Assembly (NCBI RefSeq): GCF_003614945.1 | Contig: NZ_QYCZ01000001.1 | Span: 824,001 to 888,000, forward strand | Direction: 5' to 3' | DNA length: 64,000 nucleotides | Origin: Bergeyella cardium | Lineage (GTDB): Bacteria > Bacteroidota > Bacteroidia > Flavobacteriales > Weeksellaceae | Part shown: piece after piece, positions 8,084-17,813 of the stretch | How the letters are laid out: each line of letters opens with the position of its first letter | Numbering within the stretch: position 1 is the stretch's first letter | The notes under the pieces: generated by a model | Told to the model about the DNA's origin: nothing | Databases searched by the model: none | The model's input: the letters and a program-made list of their open reading frames with translations, nothing else | Made by a program: the position numbers and the translations under genes

Positions 8084-8686
8084 TTATAATTTCAAGGTTT
8101 TCGTATCATCTTCTATGCTATATCCGAGGACTTGGGCTAAGACAAATATTTGTTCCAAATTCTCTATAAGCTGCTTTTTACTATTGCTAATGAGCCTTTC
8201 CTGATTCACACTTTTGTAGGCTTTGTCTTTAGCACTTTGGGTAATTTTCTTTATTTCCTCTTCGCTGAAACGGCTGAGGAAAGAATCATCCATCGCTTGT
8301 ATTTCCACACTTGGGAGGATGCGAACCTGTGGCTGTGGGAGCTCGCGAATGATGAGTCGCTTACGAGTAGAATCTACCTCTATATTCATTTTATTGAGGT
8401 CGTAGCTTACCTGCACATTGGTTTTGGTAAAGGTGATGATGGATTTCTCCGTACCTGGGATTGTACCTCCGAAGAGCTCTCGGGTGATTTTTGTGCGTTC
8501 CATAGAGGAGAAATCCTGCTCTACAACCACCATTTTATTCATCTTTTGAATTTGATTGGTGATGAGGTAGTAATCCGATTTTTCATTTTGACCGCCCTTT
8601 ATCGTGAAGAAATAAACCGCAAAGGAGACGAGTACCGAGAGCAGAAAGCCCATCAGTAGCCCGTCTTTAAATCTTACTTCTTTCAT
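8084..8686 (-). CDS. DUF4230 membrane-anchored protein
   Basis: A 200-residue protein with one N-terminal membrane helix (about residues 8-30) and the rest predicted periplasmic. The DUF4230 core is recognisable in KMVVVEQDFSSMERTKI, KSIITFTKTNVQVSYDL, LIIRELPQPQVRILPSVEIQ and a C-terminal helix. Function of the family is unknown. It lies 2 bp before yciH and 7 bp after the thioredoxin-like lipoprotein, so translation is probably coupled. Confidence 0.85.
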   Translation of the reverse strand: MKEVRFKDGLLMGFLLSVLVSFAVYFFTIKGGQNEKSDYYLITNQIQKMNKMVVVEQDFSSMERTKITRELFGGTIPGTEKSIITFTKTNVQVSYDLNKMNIEVDSTRKRLIIRELPQPQVRILPSVEIQAMDDSFLSRFSEEEIKKITQSAKDKAYKSVNQERLISNSKKQLIENLEQIFVLAQVLGYSIEDDTKTLKL

Positions 8687-8693
8687 ACTTTAT

Positions 8694-9233
8694 TTATTTT
8701 TTGTTGAGTACCTGTACTAAATCCTGCTCCAGCAACCCTGTCTTGGGGTTTCCTACCAGCCTTCCGAGTACCTTGTCATATTTTCTAATGATAATCGTAG
8801 GGAGTTGGTGGATGTTATTAGCGGCTTCTTCGCCTGCGGGAGACTCTTTCTTTCGGTTGAGCGCAATGATTTCCAGCTTTGCTTTTGGATATTTCATCAC
8901 ATCTAAAACTTTGATAAGCCTTGAAAACACCCTTTGGCTATCGGTATCCCAAGTACCTATAAATACGCTTATTCGGGTGGAGTTAATCCCTGCTTTTTTT
9001 AATGATTTAATAGCTTCCGAGTGGGGAGTATAGTCTGAATACTCCTTTGCAAACCAATCTTTAAAAGGCTCTTTGTGGAACTGGTCAAGGGTCTGCCTGC
9101 CGAGGAGTAAAGCTCCGTCTTGCGAAGATTCTACCTGCCGATTCACTACGATTTTCTCACCGAGACAAGAGGTGAGCACCACCGATACGAGCCCTACAAC
9201 TGCGATTGTTAAAAAGCGTTTCTGCCTCATCAT
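8694..9233 (-). CDS. Thioredoxin-fold lipoprotein lacking the CxxC motif
   Basis: A 179-residue protein with a lipoprotein signal ending VLTSC (Cys near residue 23). The body follows a thioredoxin/TlpA-like order: a strand RISVFIGTWDTDSQRVF, a strand-loop AKLEIIALNRKK and a cis-Pro loop QLPTIIIRKYDKVLGRLVG. The usual WCxxC is replaced by TWDTDSQ, so disulphide exchange chemistry is lost. It may be a structural or binding protein. Two consecutive ATGs (9231-9233, 9228-9230) can start it. It is second in the MazG-like to yciH cluster. Confidence 0.75.
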   Translation of the reverse strand: MMRQKRFLTIAVVGLVSVVLTSCLGEKIVVNRQVESSQDGALLLGRQTLDQFHKEPFKDWFAKEYSDYTPHSEAIKSLKKAGINSTRISVFIGTWDTDSQRVFSRLIKVLDVMKYPKAKLEIIALNRKKESPAGEEAANNIHQLPTIIIRKYDKVLGRLVGNPKTGLLEQDLVQVLNKK

Positions 9234-9242
9234 CGGATCTTC

Positions 9243-9707
9243 TTAGCCTAAGAATTTCTTTAAATCTGCTGGCGAGTAGTTAATGCTCTTCAAGACTTTG
9301 TTATCGGCTTTTCGGTGAACATTAAACTTATCTCCCGACTTCTCAGAATAGGCTTCCACGCCTTTATTGGCATAGAATGCTATTGTGGCATCGGCTTCCT
9401 CCTGAGTAGTACAGGCTTTGGACATATTGGAGCGCTGCACTTCATCGAACATCTCTACGAATTTCTCGCCCATCCCAAACTCCAGCACCGCTCCGCTGAG
9501 CACATACTGCAAGTCGCAGAGGGCATCAGCCACCTCCACAAGGTCATTGTTTTCTATTGCGGCTTTCAGCTCGTCCAGCTCCTCTTGGAGGAGCTTCAGT
9601 CTTAGCTCTGCTCTATCAGCAGAGGGGATTTGTGGGGCGTCCAGAATTGGGGCATTAAAGGTCTTGTGAAACGCTGCCACTTGGTTTAGGGCGTCTAATT
9701 TTTCCAT
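9243..9707 (-). CDS. MazG-like / PRA-PH-type nucleotide pyrophosphohydrolase
   Basis: A 154-residue all-alpha NTP pyrophosphohydrolase. The metal-binding signature is LLQEELDELKAAIENNDLVEVADALCDLQYV, i.e. EExxE followed by ADxxxD. N-terminal VAAFHKTFNAP and a C-terminal NVHRKADNKVLKSINYSPADL extension match the phage/bacterial PRA-PH-like group. It is predicted to hydrolyse (d)NTPs to the monophosphate and is not the histidine-pathway HisE. It leads the four-gene minus-strand cluster. Confidence 0.87.
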   Translation of the reverse strand: MEKLDALNQVAAFHKTFNAPILDAPQIPSADRAELRLKLLQEELDELKAAIENNDLVEVADALCDLQYVLSGAVLEFGMGEKFVEMFDEVQRSNMSKACTTQEEADATIAFYANKGVEAYSEKSGDKFNVHRKADNKVLKSINYSPADLKKFLG

Positions 9708-9770
9708 CTTTCAATAGGTTGGTTTAATGATAAGAAACCACGCCAGGGTAGCTTCAAGGGGTGTTAATAC

Positions 9771-10106
9771 TTATGCTTTCTTTACAAATTCGGATTTAAG
9801 AGCCATTGCTCCGAAGCCGTCTATTTTGCAGTCTATATTATGGTCGCTATCGGGTCTCAGGCGTATGTTTTTCACTTTCGTGCCTGCTTTCACGGGTTTT
9901 GGGGCTCCTTTTACTGGGAGGTCTTTTACCACGACTACGGAGTCTCCATCTTTCAGTTCGTTTCCGTTAGCGTCAAAGACTTTATCTTCGTTTCCAGCCT
10001 CTGCGGGGTCCCACTCGTGGAAGCATTGGGAGCAGACCATCAGGTGGTCTTGTTCGTAGGTGTAGTCGGAGCCACATTTTGGGCAAGTCATAATCGTTTC
10101 GCTCAT
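9771..10106 (-). CDS. yjdM: PhnA/YjdM family zinc-ribbon protein
   Basis: A 111-residue protein. An N-terminal zinc ribbon (CPKCGSDY ... CSQCFHEW, four cysteines) is followed by the SH3-like PhnA domain, [23 protein letters not shown], ending [11 protein letters not shown]. The name PhnA comes from the phosphonate locus, but these proteins are not phosphonoacetate hydrolases and their role is unknown. I use ATG 10104-10106; the longer open frame to 10148 crosses a TACTTTTG promoter box at 10122-10129. Confidence 0.9.
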   Translation of the reverse strand: MSETIMTCPKCGSDYTYEQDHLMVCSQCFHEWDPAEAGNEDKVFDANGNELKDGDSVVVVKDLPVKGAPKPVKAGTKVKNIRLRPDSDHNIDCKIDGFGAMALKSEFVKKA

Positions 10107-10121
10107 ATTTTTTATTTTTCG

Positions 10122-10129
10122 CAAAAGTA
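10122..10129 (-). promoter_or_regulatory. -7 box for yjdM
   Basis: Minus-strand TACTTTTG followed by C, 15 bp before ATG 10106. Confidence 0.55.
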
Positions 10130-10230
10130 CATTTTTTAATTTTAACATAGAGTTAGCTGTAAGCAGTGTATGCTTAACTTCTGGTTATTGGATTTTAGCT
10201 TACAAACGAATAGCCAATGATGCTTCATCC

Positions 10231-10330
10231 TAAAAGTATTCCCCACGCCAGTGAGTGCCTTATCGGCTATGGTGTGTGGGGAGCATTTAGTAATAATTAT
10301 ATCACCTGCAAGGTGTTTTTGGTGCTAAGG
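10231..10330. repeat. Dispersed GC-rich 21-bp-type units
   Basis: About four 21-bp blocks. In reverse complement they resemble the units at 45.1 kb: accatagccgataaggca corresponds to caccgtagccggtgaggca, and a ggcgtgggg segment to the ccac..gtgg unit. They lie just after the polA stop and fill the gap to yjdM. No gene is seen in 10107-10336. Confidence 0.6.
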
Positions 10331-10336
10331 GAGGAA

Positions 10337-13168
10337 TTAGTGGGCTTCGAGCCAGTTGTTGCCAATGCCTACCTCTACGAGGAGGGGTACGGTGGTGCGT
10401 ACGGCGGACTCCATTAGTTGTCTGATGAGGGGAGCTACCACTTCCAGCTCGTCCTCAGGGGCTTCGAAGAGGAGTTCATCGTGTACTTGGAGGAGCATTT
10501 GGGTTCTTAAATTCTGCTCGTGGAGGGCTTTATCGATATTAATCATCGCGATTTTAATAATATCGGCAGCGCTCCCTTGTATCGGTGCGTTTACGGCATT
10601 TCTCTCGGCGTGCCCTCTTACGACGGCATTGTTAGAATTGATATCCTTCAGGTGGCGTCTTCGCCCTAAGATGGTTTCTACGAAACCGTTTTGCCTTGCT
10701 TTGAGGACTTGCTCGTTCATAAACTCCTTCAGCATTGGGTAGGTCTGGTAGTAGGAGTCTATCATTTGTTTGGCTTCGCTGCGGGAGAGCCCAGTTTGCT
10801 CGGATAGGGTGAAGGAGCTTTGCCCGTAGATAATCCCGAAATTGACAGCCTTAGCTTGGCTTCTTTGGGACTTAGTTACATCGGTTATGGGGACTTTGAA
10901 GAGTTTGGAGGCGGTAGATGCGTGGATGTCTTCGCCATTCTGGAAGGCTTTAATCATATTATCCTCGCCAGAAACTTCGGCGATGAGCCTGAGCTCGATT
11001 TGCGAATAATCGGCGGAGATGATTTTCTTGCCCTTATCGGCTACGAAAGCCCCACGAATCTGCTGCCCCCTGAGGGTTCGGATGGGGATGTTTTGGAGAT
11101 TAGGGTTGAGGCTGGCGAGGCGTCCAGTGGCCGCTGTGGTTTGTGAGAAATGGGTGTGCACCCTTCCGTCTTTGGGCTGAATCTCCTGCGGGAGGGCGTC
11201 TACATAGGTAGATTTCAGTTTCTGATAGGTTCGGTACTCGAGGATATGCCCGATGATGGTGTGCTTTCCAGCGAGCTTTTGCAGCACTTCTTCGGAGGTG
11301 GAGTATTGCCCTGTTTTGGTTTTCCTCGCTTTTGGGTCAAGGTGGAGCTTAGCGAAAAGGATATCGCCGAGCTGCTTAGGTGAGTTGATATTAAACTCCT
11401 CCCGAGAGAGGGCGAAAATCTTCTTTTCAAGCACTTGGAGGTCGTTTTCTAAATCGAGGCTCTCTTTGGATAGCCAGTCGGTATCCAATGCTACCCCTGC
11501 GAGCTCCATCTTTGCCAAGACTTTCATCAGGGGCATTTCTACATCGTAGAAGAGGCTTTCGAGGTTTTCTTTTTTGAGCTGTGGGGCGAACTTCTCGTAG
11601 AGCTGAAAAGTGATGTCTGCATCTTCGGCGGCATAGTTGGTTTGCTGCTCGAGGCTCACAGATCTGAGGGTTTTCTGGTTTTTGCCCTTCTTCCCGATGA
11701 GGCTCTCGATGGGGATAGGCGTATAGCTGAGGTAAATCTCCGAGAGGTAATCCATACCGTGCCTGCCGTCAGGGTTTAGGAGGTAGTGGGCAATCATTGT
11801 ATCAAAGCAATTTCCTCTGATGCTGATGCCGTATTGGGTAAGGACTTTTAAATCATACTTGAAGTTATGAGCGATTTTAAGGATATCTTGCTTTTCAAAA
11901 AAAGGTTTGAAGATTTGCAAGGTCTCCAACGCTTTTTCTCTGTCCTCCGCAAGGGGGATATAGTAGGCGAGCCCTTTCTGGTAGGAGAAGCTAAGCCCGA
12001 TGAGCTCTGCTTCCAGCTCGTTGAGCGAAGTGGTTTCGGTATCAAAGACTACCGCCTTTTGCTTGAGGAGATTCTCTACTAATATCTGCTGCGCTTTGGG
12101 CGTATTTACGAACTGATAAAGGTGGTCGGTATTCTCTATCGTAGCTTTATTGGTAATGAGGAATTCCTGCTCTTCGGCTTCAAAATCCGCAAAGAGGTCA
12201 AGCTGTCTTGTGAGCCCCGTAGGTAGTTTTTGTGCGGGTTCTGGGTTTTTAGGTTTAGCCTTCTCCATATTCAAAGGCTCGTTAAATGCTCTGTACAGGT
12301 TTTCGTATAATCGTTTGAATTCAATTTCATCAAATATCTTCTGGATTTCCTCAAAGTTTGGCTTTTCTACATCGTATTTCTCCTGTTCAAAGTCTATTGG
12401 CACATCGCAAATAATCGTTGCTAATTTTTTGGAGAGTAGTCCTTGCTCAGCGCTGGCTTCTATTTTTTGCCTTAGCTTACCCTGAATTTTTGAGGTATTT
12501 GCGATCAGGCTTTCAATAGAACCGAACTGCTGAACAAATTTAAGGGCAGTCTTCTCTCCCACCCCTTGCAGACCAGGGATATTATCCACCGCATCACCCA
12601 TCATTGCGAGAATGTCTATGACTTGTTTAGGATGCTTGATGCCATACTTTGCCTTGACTTCCGCTATGCCGATAATCTCAACATCTCCACCCTTTGATGC
12701 GGGTTTATAGATTTTAATATTATTGGTTACGAGCTGACCAAAATCTTTATCAGGGGTAACCATAAAGACAGTGTAGCCCTCCTTTTCTGCTTTATGGGCG
12801 ACTGTCCCAATCACATCATCTGCCTCATAGCCTTCTACTCCTAGAATGGGGATTTTCATTGCCTCTAAAATTCTCTGGATATAGGGTACACCTATTTTTA
12901 TTGCCTCTGGAGTTTCGCTTCTGTGGGCTTTATACTCGGGGAATTCCTGTGTTCGTATATTCTCTTTTCCTACATCAAAAACTACGGCGAGGTGGCTTGG
13001 CTTCTCTCTTTTGATAAGGTCAATAAGGGAATTTGTAAATCCAAATATCGCTGATACATCGAGCCCTTTGGAGGTGATTCTCGGGTTTCTGATAAGGCCA
13101 TAATAGCCTCGGAAAATCATTGCATACGCATCAATGAGGAAGAGTCTTTTATCGGATGAATTTGCCAT
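10337..13168 (-). CDS. polA: DNA polymerase I
   Basis: A 943-residue three-domain polymerase. The 5' nuclease is residues 1 to about 290 (LFLIDAYAMIFRGYYG; GVEGYEADDVIGT; the MMGDAVDNIPG loop). The 3'-5' exonuclease is about 340-520 with FDTETTSLN intact, so proofreading is likely active. The polymerase domain has motif A DYSQIELRLIAE, motif B RSQAKAVNFGIIYGQ and motif C LLQVHDELLFE. It fills gaps in Okazaki-fragment processing and excision repair. Transcription is from TACCTTTG at 13190-13197; the gene is followed by repeat DNA instead of a neat terminator. Confidence 0.97.
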   Translation of the reverse strand: MANSSDKRLFLIDAYAMIFRGYYGLIRNPRITSKGLDVSAIFGFTNSLIDLIKREKPSHLAVVFDVGKENIRTQEFPEYKAHRSETPEAIKIGVPYIQRILEAMKIPILGVEGYEADDVIGTVAHKAEKEGYTVFMVTPDKDFGQLVTNNIKIYKPASKGGDVEIIGIAEVKAKYGIKHPKQVIDILAMMGDAVDNIPGLQGVGEKTALKFVQQFGSIESLIANTSKIQGKLRQKIEASAEQGLLSKKLATIICDVPIDFEQEKYDVEKPNFEEIQKIFDEIEFKRLYENLYRAFNEPLNMEKAKPKNPEPAQKLPTGLTRQLDLFADFEAEEQEFLITNKATIENTDHLYQFVNTPKAQQILVENLLKQKAVVFDTETTSLNELEAELIGLSFSYQKGLAYYIPLAEDREKALETLQIFKPFFEKQDILKIAHNFKYDLKVLTQYGISIRGNCFDTMIAHYLLNPDGRHGMDYLSEIYLSYTPIPIESLIGKKGKNQKTLRSVSLEQQTNYAAEDADITFQLYEKFAPQLKKENLESLFYDVEMPLMKVLAKMELAGVALDTDWLSKESLDLENDLQVLEKKIFALSREEFNINSPKQLGDILFAKLHLDPKARKTKTGQYSTSEEVLQKLAGKHTIIGHILEYRTYQKLKSTYVDALPQEIQPKDGRVHTHFSQTTAATGRLASLNPNLQNIPIRTLRGQQIRGAFVADKGKKIISADYSQIELRLIAEVSGEDNMIKAFQNGEDIHASTASKLFKVPITDVTKSQRSQAKAVNFGIIYGQSSFTLSEQTGLSRSEAKQMIDSYYQTYPMLKEFMNEQVLKARQNGFVETILGRRRHLKDINSNNAVVRGHAERNAVNAPIQGSAADIIKIAMINIDKALHEQNLRTQMLLQVHDELLFEAPEDELEVVAPLIRQLMESAVRTTVPLLVEVGIGNNWLEAH

Positions 13169-13189
13169 TTTCTCGGTTTAAACAGGGCT

Positions 13190-13197
13190 CAAAGGTA
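13190..13197 (-). promoter_or_regulatory. -7 box for polA
   Basis: Minus-strand TACCTTTG, 21 bp before ATG 13168. Confidence 0.6.
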
Positions 13198-13260
13198 GCA
13201 AAAATTATATCGGAAGTATAAGGATTGCAGATTTTAAAATTTTTCTTTCATCAGTATGGA

Positions 13261-13297
13261 GAAAAGAAAAGTACCAAAGAACTTAATCTTTGATACC
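13261..13297 (-). terminator. Probable terminator after susD
   Basis: On the minus strand GTATCAAAG and CTTTGGTAC form an imperfect stem around an 8-base loop, followed by a T-rich stretch. Confidence 0.6.
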
Positions 13298-13320
13298 TTC
13301 CTAATATGAGGGTTAATTAA

Positions 13321-14766
13321 TTATAAATTAGGGTTGTTATTAACTTCCTGTTGAGGGATTTCAAGAGTGAGCTTGCCATCATTGTGAGCGAATGATGCAC
13401 CGCCATGGAATTGATGATTTCTTGCTCTGGTAATGGTTGCTTTGTTTCGCTTCATAGCTAAGTAACTCTTACCTTCGCCCCAGAATTCAATTCTTGTTTG
13501 GAGATAGATTTCATCTGTAAGCCCGGTTCCTGTGAGACCATCTATATAAGACACATCAGCAATTTTTATGTATTTATCATTGCCATTGTTTAAGAAATTT
13601 TTCAGGATTTGTTTAGCTTGGGCTTCTTTACCCTGTTTAGCAAGAGCTTCGGCAGCTAGCAGGTGAAATTCATCTACACGCATAAATATGTAGTCATCAG
13701 TAACGATTCTTTGTCCACCAATTTTTCTTGCAGCTTTAGCCGCAGTATTATAAAATTTCCCTGTAGCGAAGTACTTGAAGTTTTTATAAGTACCGTTAAA
13801 TTGCTCTTTTCTGATGTCATCGGTACGGATGGAATTATACAAGCCTTCGTCCATAGTTTTAAAATCGCCTACAGAAGCATAGCTATAAGTATAGAGGTCA
13901 ACCTGTCCCCACCAGCTAATGAGGTCTAAACCGTTTTCTGTTGTGATGTCAAAACCCCACATCCAACTTGGATTTGTTGCCAAGTTATTAAATCCACCTA
14001 ATAAATTCTCTCTTGTGGTAATGTTTAATCCACTATTGTTAATGATATCCATAGACAGTTCTTCAACTTTAGCATAATTGCCCATTGCAGCATAGACATA
14101 GGCAAGGAGTCCTTTGGCTACATATTTATCTATCATACCTTTATGTGCTCTATCAAAATTATCAAGCAGGGTAATGGCCTCGGTGAGGTCATCTATAATT
14201 AGTTGATATACCTGTGCTTGGGTAGATTTTGGCTGAGATTCCTGTGCCGGATTTGTATAGATAGGGATTGCCTTTTCGTTAGGAGCATATTCCTTATTAT
14301 AGAGTTGCATTAGATAGAAATAAGCGTAGGCTCTTAGTGCTTTTGTTTGTCCTATAATGTGCTTATCAGTGTCACTATTACCATCTATATTTGTTAAAAT
14401 ATCATTGGCGCCTATAATTACTCTGTAATAATATCTCCAAGGGATATAATTAAAATCATCGGTAAAATCTTCTGTGGCACTGAGATTGGCAAGTCTTAGA
14501 TATCTGTTATAACTATTTTTAGCTAATGCCATATCTGAAGATAGTAAATCCATAATAATATCATTGCCTTTTTGTCCAAAATCTTCGTGTCTGGTTGTAC
14601 CGCCGGTTCTATCCATTACCATCATCACATATAAGCCATTAAGTTTATATTCGTTAGGTGCATTAGGAATTGTTTCTGTAGGTGAAGTATCCAAAAAATC
14701 TTCATTGCAAGATATGAGTGATAAAGTTGTAGCTATTGATAAGGCTACTATTACTAATTTTTTCAT
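13321..14766 (-). CDS. SusD/RagB-family nutrient-binding outer-membrane lipoprotein
   Basis: A 481-residue lipoprotein with signal and lipobox LSLISCNEDFLDTSPTETIP, the typical SusD start. TPR-like helices follow (TKALRAYAYFYLMQLY; RAHKGMIDKYVAKGLLAYVYAAMGNY). The C-terminal half contains DDYIFMRVDEFHLLAAEALAKQGKEAQA and RIEFWGEGKSYLAMKR, both family-typical (RxxEFxxEGxRxxDLxR). It lies 11 bp downstream of the SusC gene, with which it forms the lid-barrel complex. The substrate is not evident: no glycoside hydrolase or peptidase is in the same transcript. Confidence 0.93.
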   Translation of the reverse strand: MKKLVIVALSIATTLSLISCNEDFLDTSPTETIPNAPNEYKLNGLYVMMVMDRTGGTTRHEDFGQKGNDIIMDLLSSDMALAKNSYNRYLRLANLSATEDFTDDFNYIPWRYYYRVIIGANDILTNIDGNSDTDKHIIGQTKALRAYAYFYLMQLYNKEYAPNEKAIPIYTNPAQESQPKSTQAQVYQLIIDDLTEAITLLDNFDRAHKGMIDKYVAKGLLAYVYAAMGNYAKVEELSMDIINNSGLNITTRENLLGGFNNLATNPSWMWGFDITTENGLDLISWWGQVDLYTYSYASVGDFKTMDEGLYNSIRTDDIRKEQFNGTYKNFKYFATGKFYNTAAKAARKIGGQRIVTDDYIFMRVDEFHLLAAEALAKQGKEAQAKQILKNFLNNGNDKYIKIADVSYIDGLTGTGLTDEIYLQTRIEFWGEGKSYLAMKRNKATITRARNHQFHGGASFAHNDGKLTLEIPQQEVNNNPNL

Positions 14767-14777
14767 TTTAATTCATT

Positions 14778-17700
14778 TTAGAAGTTAGCTTTTATTCCTA
14801 TTGTAAAAGTAGATAGAGGTGCATATGCATATCTACTGGATTCTCCATTCTCCGAAGTAGAAGGGTTGAAGCCTTTTCTCTTAGACTTTATCCAAAGATT
14901 ATCACCAGATAAGGATATGGTAAGCCCATCAAGGCCAGTCCCTCTTAGAAAATCTCTATCAAATGTATAAGCTATATTAACATTATTTAGTATGAAATAA
15001 TCTGTTTTTGTAAGGAAACGAGAAGACTGATTAGAGAAATTTCTATCACCACGATTGGAGTTGGACAATCTTGGTACATTAGTGATATCACCGGGTTTTT
15101 GCCATCTGTTATGAATGTCTTTATGCCAGTTTGCATTTCCAGCAGTAGGGTTGGTCATAAAGGTAGCATAGGAGTAGTCTATTGCATAGCCACCAATGCT
15201 GTAAAGCATTTGAGCTCCTAATGAGATATTTTTATATCCTACCGATAGATTAATCCCTCCTCTTAGATCGGGTATTGCAGATTTACCTATGAATTTCTGA
15301 GTGGCATCTGCATAGGACTCAGTAAGGGTTTGACTGATTACAGCGCCAGGATTGTTTTGTTGATATTCATAAAGGGAGTTTATCGCTTCATCTCCTGTAT
15401 CATATACTCCGTTTTTATTTACATCTACATAATGCATCGTCCATTGTGCAGCACCTGTATTGGGGTTTACACCAGCCCATTCTCTTAGATAGTAGTCGTA
15501 TATAGAGTAGCCTTGTGCTCTACCAAACCCAGATTCTGATAAATCAATGACTTTAGGTCTTCCTGTTACAGGGTCAATCGGCATTTTTGTAAGCTTATTT
15601 CTCAAGATTTCTCCATTTACAGATAAATCCAAGTAGAAATCATCTTTTTTAATAATATGCCCAATGAGGTTAAATTCTATACCTTGATTTACGAGTGCTC
15701 CACCATTGGTTTTTTCAATAGCATTACCTTGAGAAGGAGCGAGCCTTCGGTCAAATATTAAGTTATCGGTTGTTTTATTATAATAATCTATACTTCCTTC
15801 TAATCTTTTGTTTTTAAAGATTGAGAAATCCAGACCTGTTTGGAATATTCTCGATTTCTCCCAAGTAAGGTCTTTATATCCTTTTCTATTGTAAGAAGCA
15901 CTTGGTGCGTCCATAAAGTTTCCGATATCATAAACATCATATCCAGGATAGTAGCCTACACCTGCCTGGTCTCCTACGGTACCATAGCTTGCTTTGAGTT
16001 TCATATTAGAGAAGAAAGAGTTCTCTTTCAGGAAATTTTCTCTTGAGAGTACCCAACCTAAACCAAGGGAGTAGAATGTACCCCATTTATGCGTACTAAA
16101 CCTTGATGAACCATCTCGTCTAACAGATGCAGATGCTAAGTATTTGTTTTGATAGTCATAGCTAACAGAACCGAAGAAACTCTCCAGCTTGTAATTTTCT
16201 ATATAAGAGTTAAGCGCAACGGTTTTAATAGCATTATTAAACTCTCCGGTATAAGGGTCTACTAATCCTGTTTTGTCTCCTCCAAGATATTTGTATTCGT
16301 AATCATTAGCCTCGTGAGCTGCGAATGCTTCCAATCCGTGATTTCCGAATTTGTTTTTATATCTTAATAATTGTAGGAAATTCCAGGTAAATGCTTCGTG
16401 CTTTATTTTAGATATTGATCCTCCTGAAGATGCCATACTACCATAGTAAGGGTTTTTATAATTGTCTCTACTATTATTAAAGTATTGACCGCTCAAGCGA
16501 GTTTCAAAGGTTAAATGCTTTGTAATATCTGCTTCTAAATTAAGGCTTGCATTCAGTTCATGCTTAGTATTGGTAAGCTTGTCATAGGTGGCATCTGCTA
16601 TCGCATTGGTACCGAAACCAAAGTTCCTACCATTGTAGCCATAGTCGTATATATATCCTCCTAATGTAGTTTCAGGGATTCTGTTTCCATTGGCGTCCCT
16701 TAAGAAAAGAGGGTAGATGGAAGGAATGCTGTCAGAGAACCAGAATACACTTCCAGAGTCTGAAGTCTGTCCATTGTTTTGAGATTTTGTAAAAGCATAT
16801 CCCATATTATAGGTTCCTCTTAACCAGTTTTTGGGTTGGAATCCTAAATTGAGCCTCGTAGAATATCTCTCAAAATTGGAGTTTATAGAGTAGCCGCCAT
16901 CTTTTAAGTAACCAAAACTTGTATAGTAAGTAGTTTTATCGCTACCACCGCTCATACTAAGATTATGTTCTGTTCTTAGAGCTGGTTTATAAGCATAGTC
17001 TTGCCAGTTTTCTGGAGTGTATTTTCTGGTTACACCGTTTCTTACTTGTCGGGTAACAGGGTCTATTAAATCTTTACCTTCCACATTCCATAGATTATAT
17101 AAAGGTGTTATACCATAATCACTGAATAGGATATTATTAGCATATTCTTCAGCGGTTCTAAAACCATACTGAGCTAATATAGCAGGGTTGATTTTTCCTT
17201 GATTATAAAGACCTTCCCAAACTAATGAAATGTATTCTTCTGGAGATTTTATTACTTCGTAGCGAGGAAGTAAGGAAAGGTTCATCCCTATTTTAGATTC
17301 AAACTGTATGCTTGAGCGATTAGCTCTCCCTTTTTTTGTATTGATAACTACAACACCATTGGCCCCTCTTGCACCGTAGATAGAGGTTGCCGTTGCATCT
17401 TTTAAGATGGTCATAGTAGCAATATCATCTGGATTGATTACAGAGATGTTCCCCTCGTATGGCATACCGTCTAAGATGTAGAGAGGGTCTCTATTACCAT
17501 TTACCGAGCCGAAACCTCTAACCCTAATTTTAGCCGAAGTACCTGGTTGTCCAGTAGTATTAATCACTCTTACCCCTGCTGCTTCTCCAGCAAGAGCCTG
17601 AGAAACGTTAGACACAGCTTTGTTGTCAATAGACTTTGTGTTGATCTGAGTAGCTGTACCCACGAACTCATTTCTGTTCACTTTGCTATACCCTACGAGA

Positions 17701-17813
17701 ACCAATTCATCTATGTCTCTTACGGTATCCTTTTTTACTTTTTGTGCCGTAGCTACTTGGCTCCCGAGGAAGAAAAGCACTCCAGCACTCAGTACATTAA
17801 AATTTAACCTCAT
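14778..17813 (-). CDS. SusC/RagA-family TonB-dependent transporter without the N-terminal carboxypeptidase-like domain
   Basis: A 1011-residue outer-membrane protein. A signal peptide (cleavage near VATAQ) is followed within about 10 residues by the TonB box (DIDELVLVGY) and plug domain (VSQALAGEAAGVRV, IRVRGFGSVNGNRDPLYILDG, ATATSIYGARGANGVVVI). A 22-strand barrel follows, ending in aromatic KANF. The usual CarboxypepD_reg-like domain of SusC proteins is absent; this form is common in Weeksellaceae. It partners with the SusD just downstream. The 477-bp gap upstream is shared with a divergent aminopeptidase, hinting at peptide import, but this is inference. Confidence 0.94.
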   Translation of the reverse strand: MRLNFNVLSAGVLFFLGSQVATAQKVKKDTVRDIDELVLVGYSKVNRNEFVGTATQINTKSIDNKAVSNVSQALAGEAAGVRVINTTGQPGTSAKIRVRGFGSVNGNRDPLYILDGMPYEGNISVINPDDIATMTILKDATATSIYGARGANGVVVINTKKGRANRSSIQFESKIGMNLSLLPRYEVIKSPEEYISLVWEGLYNQGKINPAILAQYGFRTAEEYANNILFSDYGITPLYNLWNVEGKDLIDPVTRQVRNGVTRKYTPENWQDYAYKPALRTEHNLSMSGGSDKTTYYTSFGYLKDGGYSINSNFERYSTRLNLGFQPKNWLRGTYNMGYAFTKSQNNGQTSDSGSVFWFSDSIPSIYPLFLRDANGNRIPETTLGGYIYDYGYNGRNFGFGTNAIADATYDKLTNTKHELNASLNLEADITKHLTFETRLSGQYFNNSRDNYKNPYYGSMASSGGSISKIKHEAFTWNFLQLLRYKNKFGNHGLEAFAAHEANDYEYKYLGGDKTGLVDPYTGEFNNAIKTVALNSYIENYKLESFFGSVSYDYQNKYLASASVRRDGSSRFSTHKWGTFYSLGLGWVLSRENFLKENSFFSNMKLKASYGTVGDQAGVGYYPGYDVYDIGNFMDAPSASYNRKGYKDLTWEKSRIFQTGLDFSIFKNKRLEGSIDYYNKTTDNLIFDRRLAPSQGNAIEKTNGGALVNQGIEFNLIGHIIKKDDFYLDLSVNGEILRNKLTKMPIDPVTGRPKVIDLSESGFGRAQGYSIYDYYLREWAGVNPNTGAAQWTMHYVDVNKNGVYDTGDEAINSLYEYQQNNPGAVISQTLTESYADATQKFIGKSAIPDLRGGINLSVGYKNISLGAQMLYSIGGYAIDYSYATFMTNPTAGNANWHKDIHNRWQKPGDITNVPRLSNSNRGDRNFSNQSSRFLTKTDYFILNNVNIAYTFDRDFLRGTGLDGLTISLSGDNLWIKSKRKGFNPSTSENGESSRYAYAPLSTFTIGIKANF

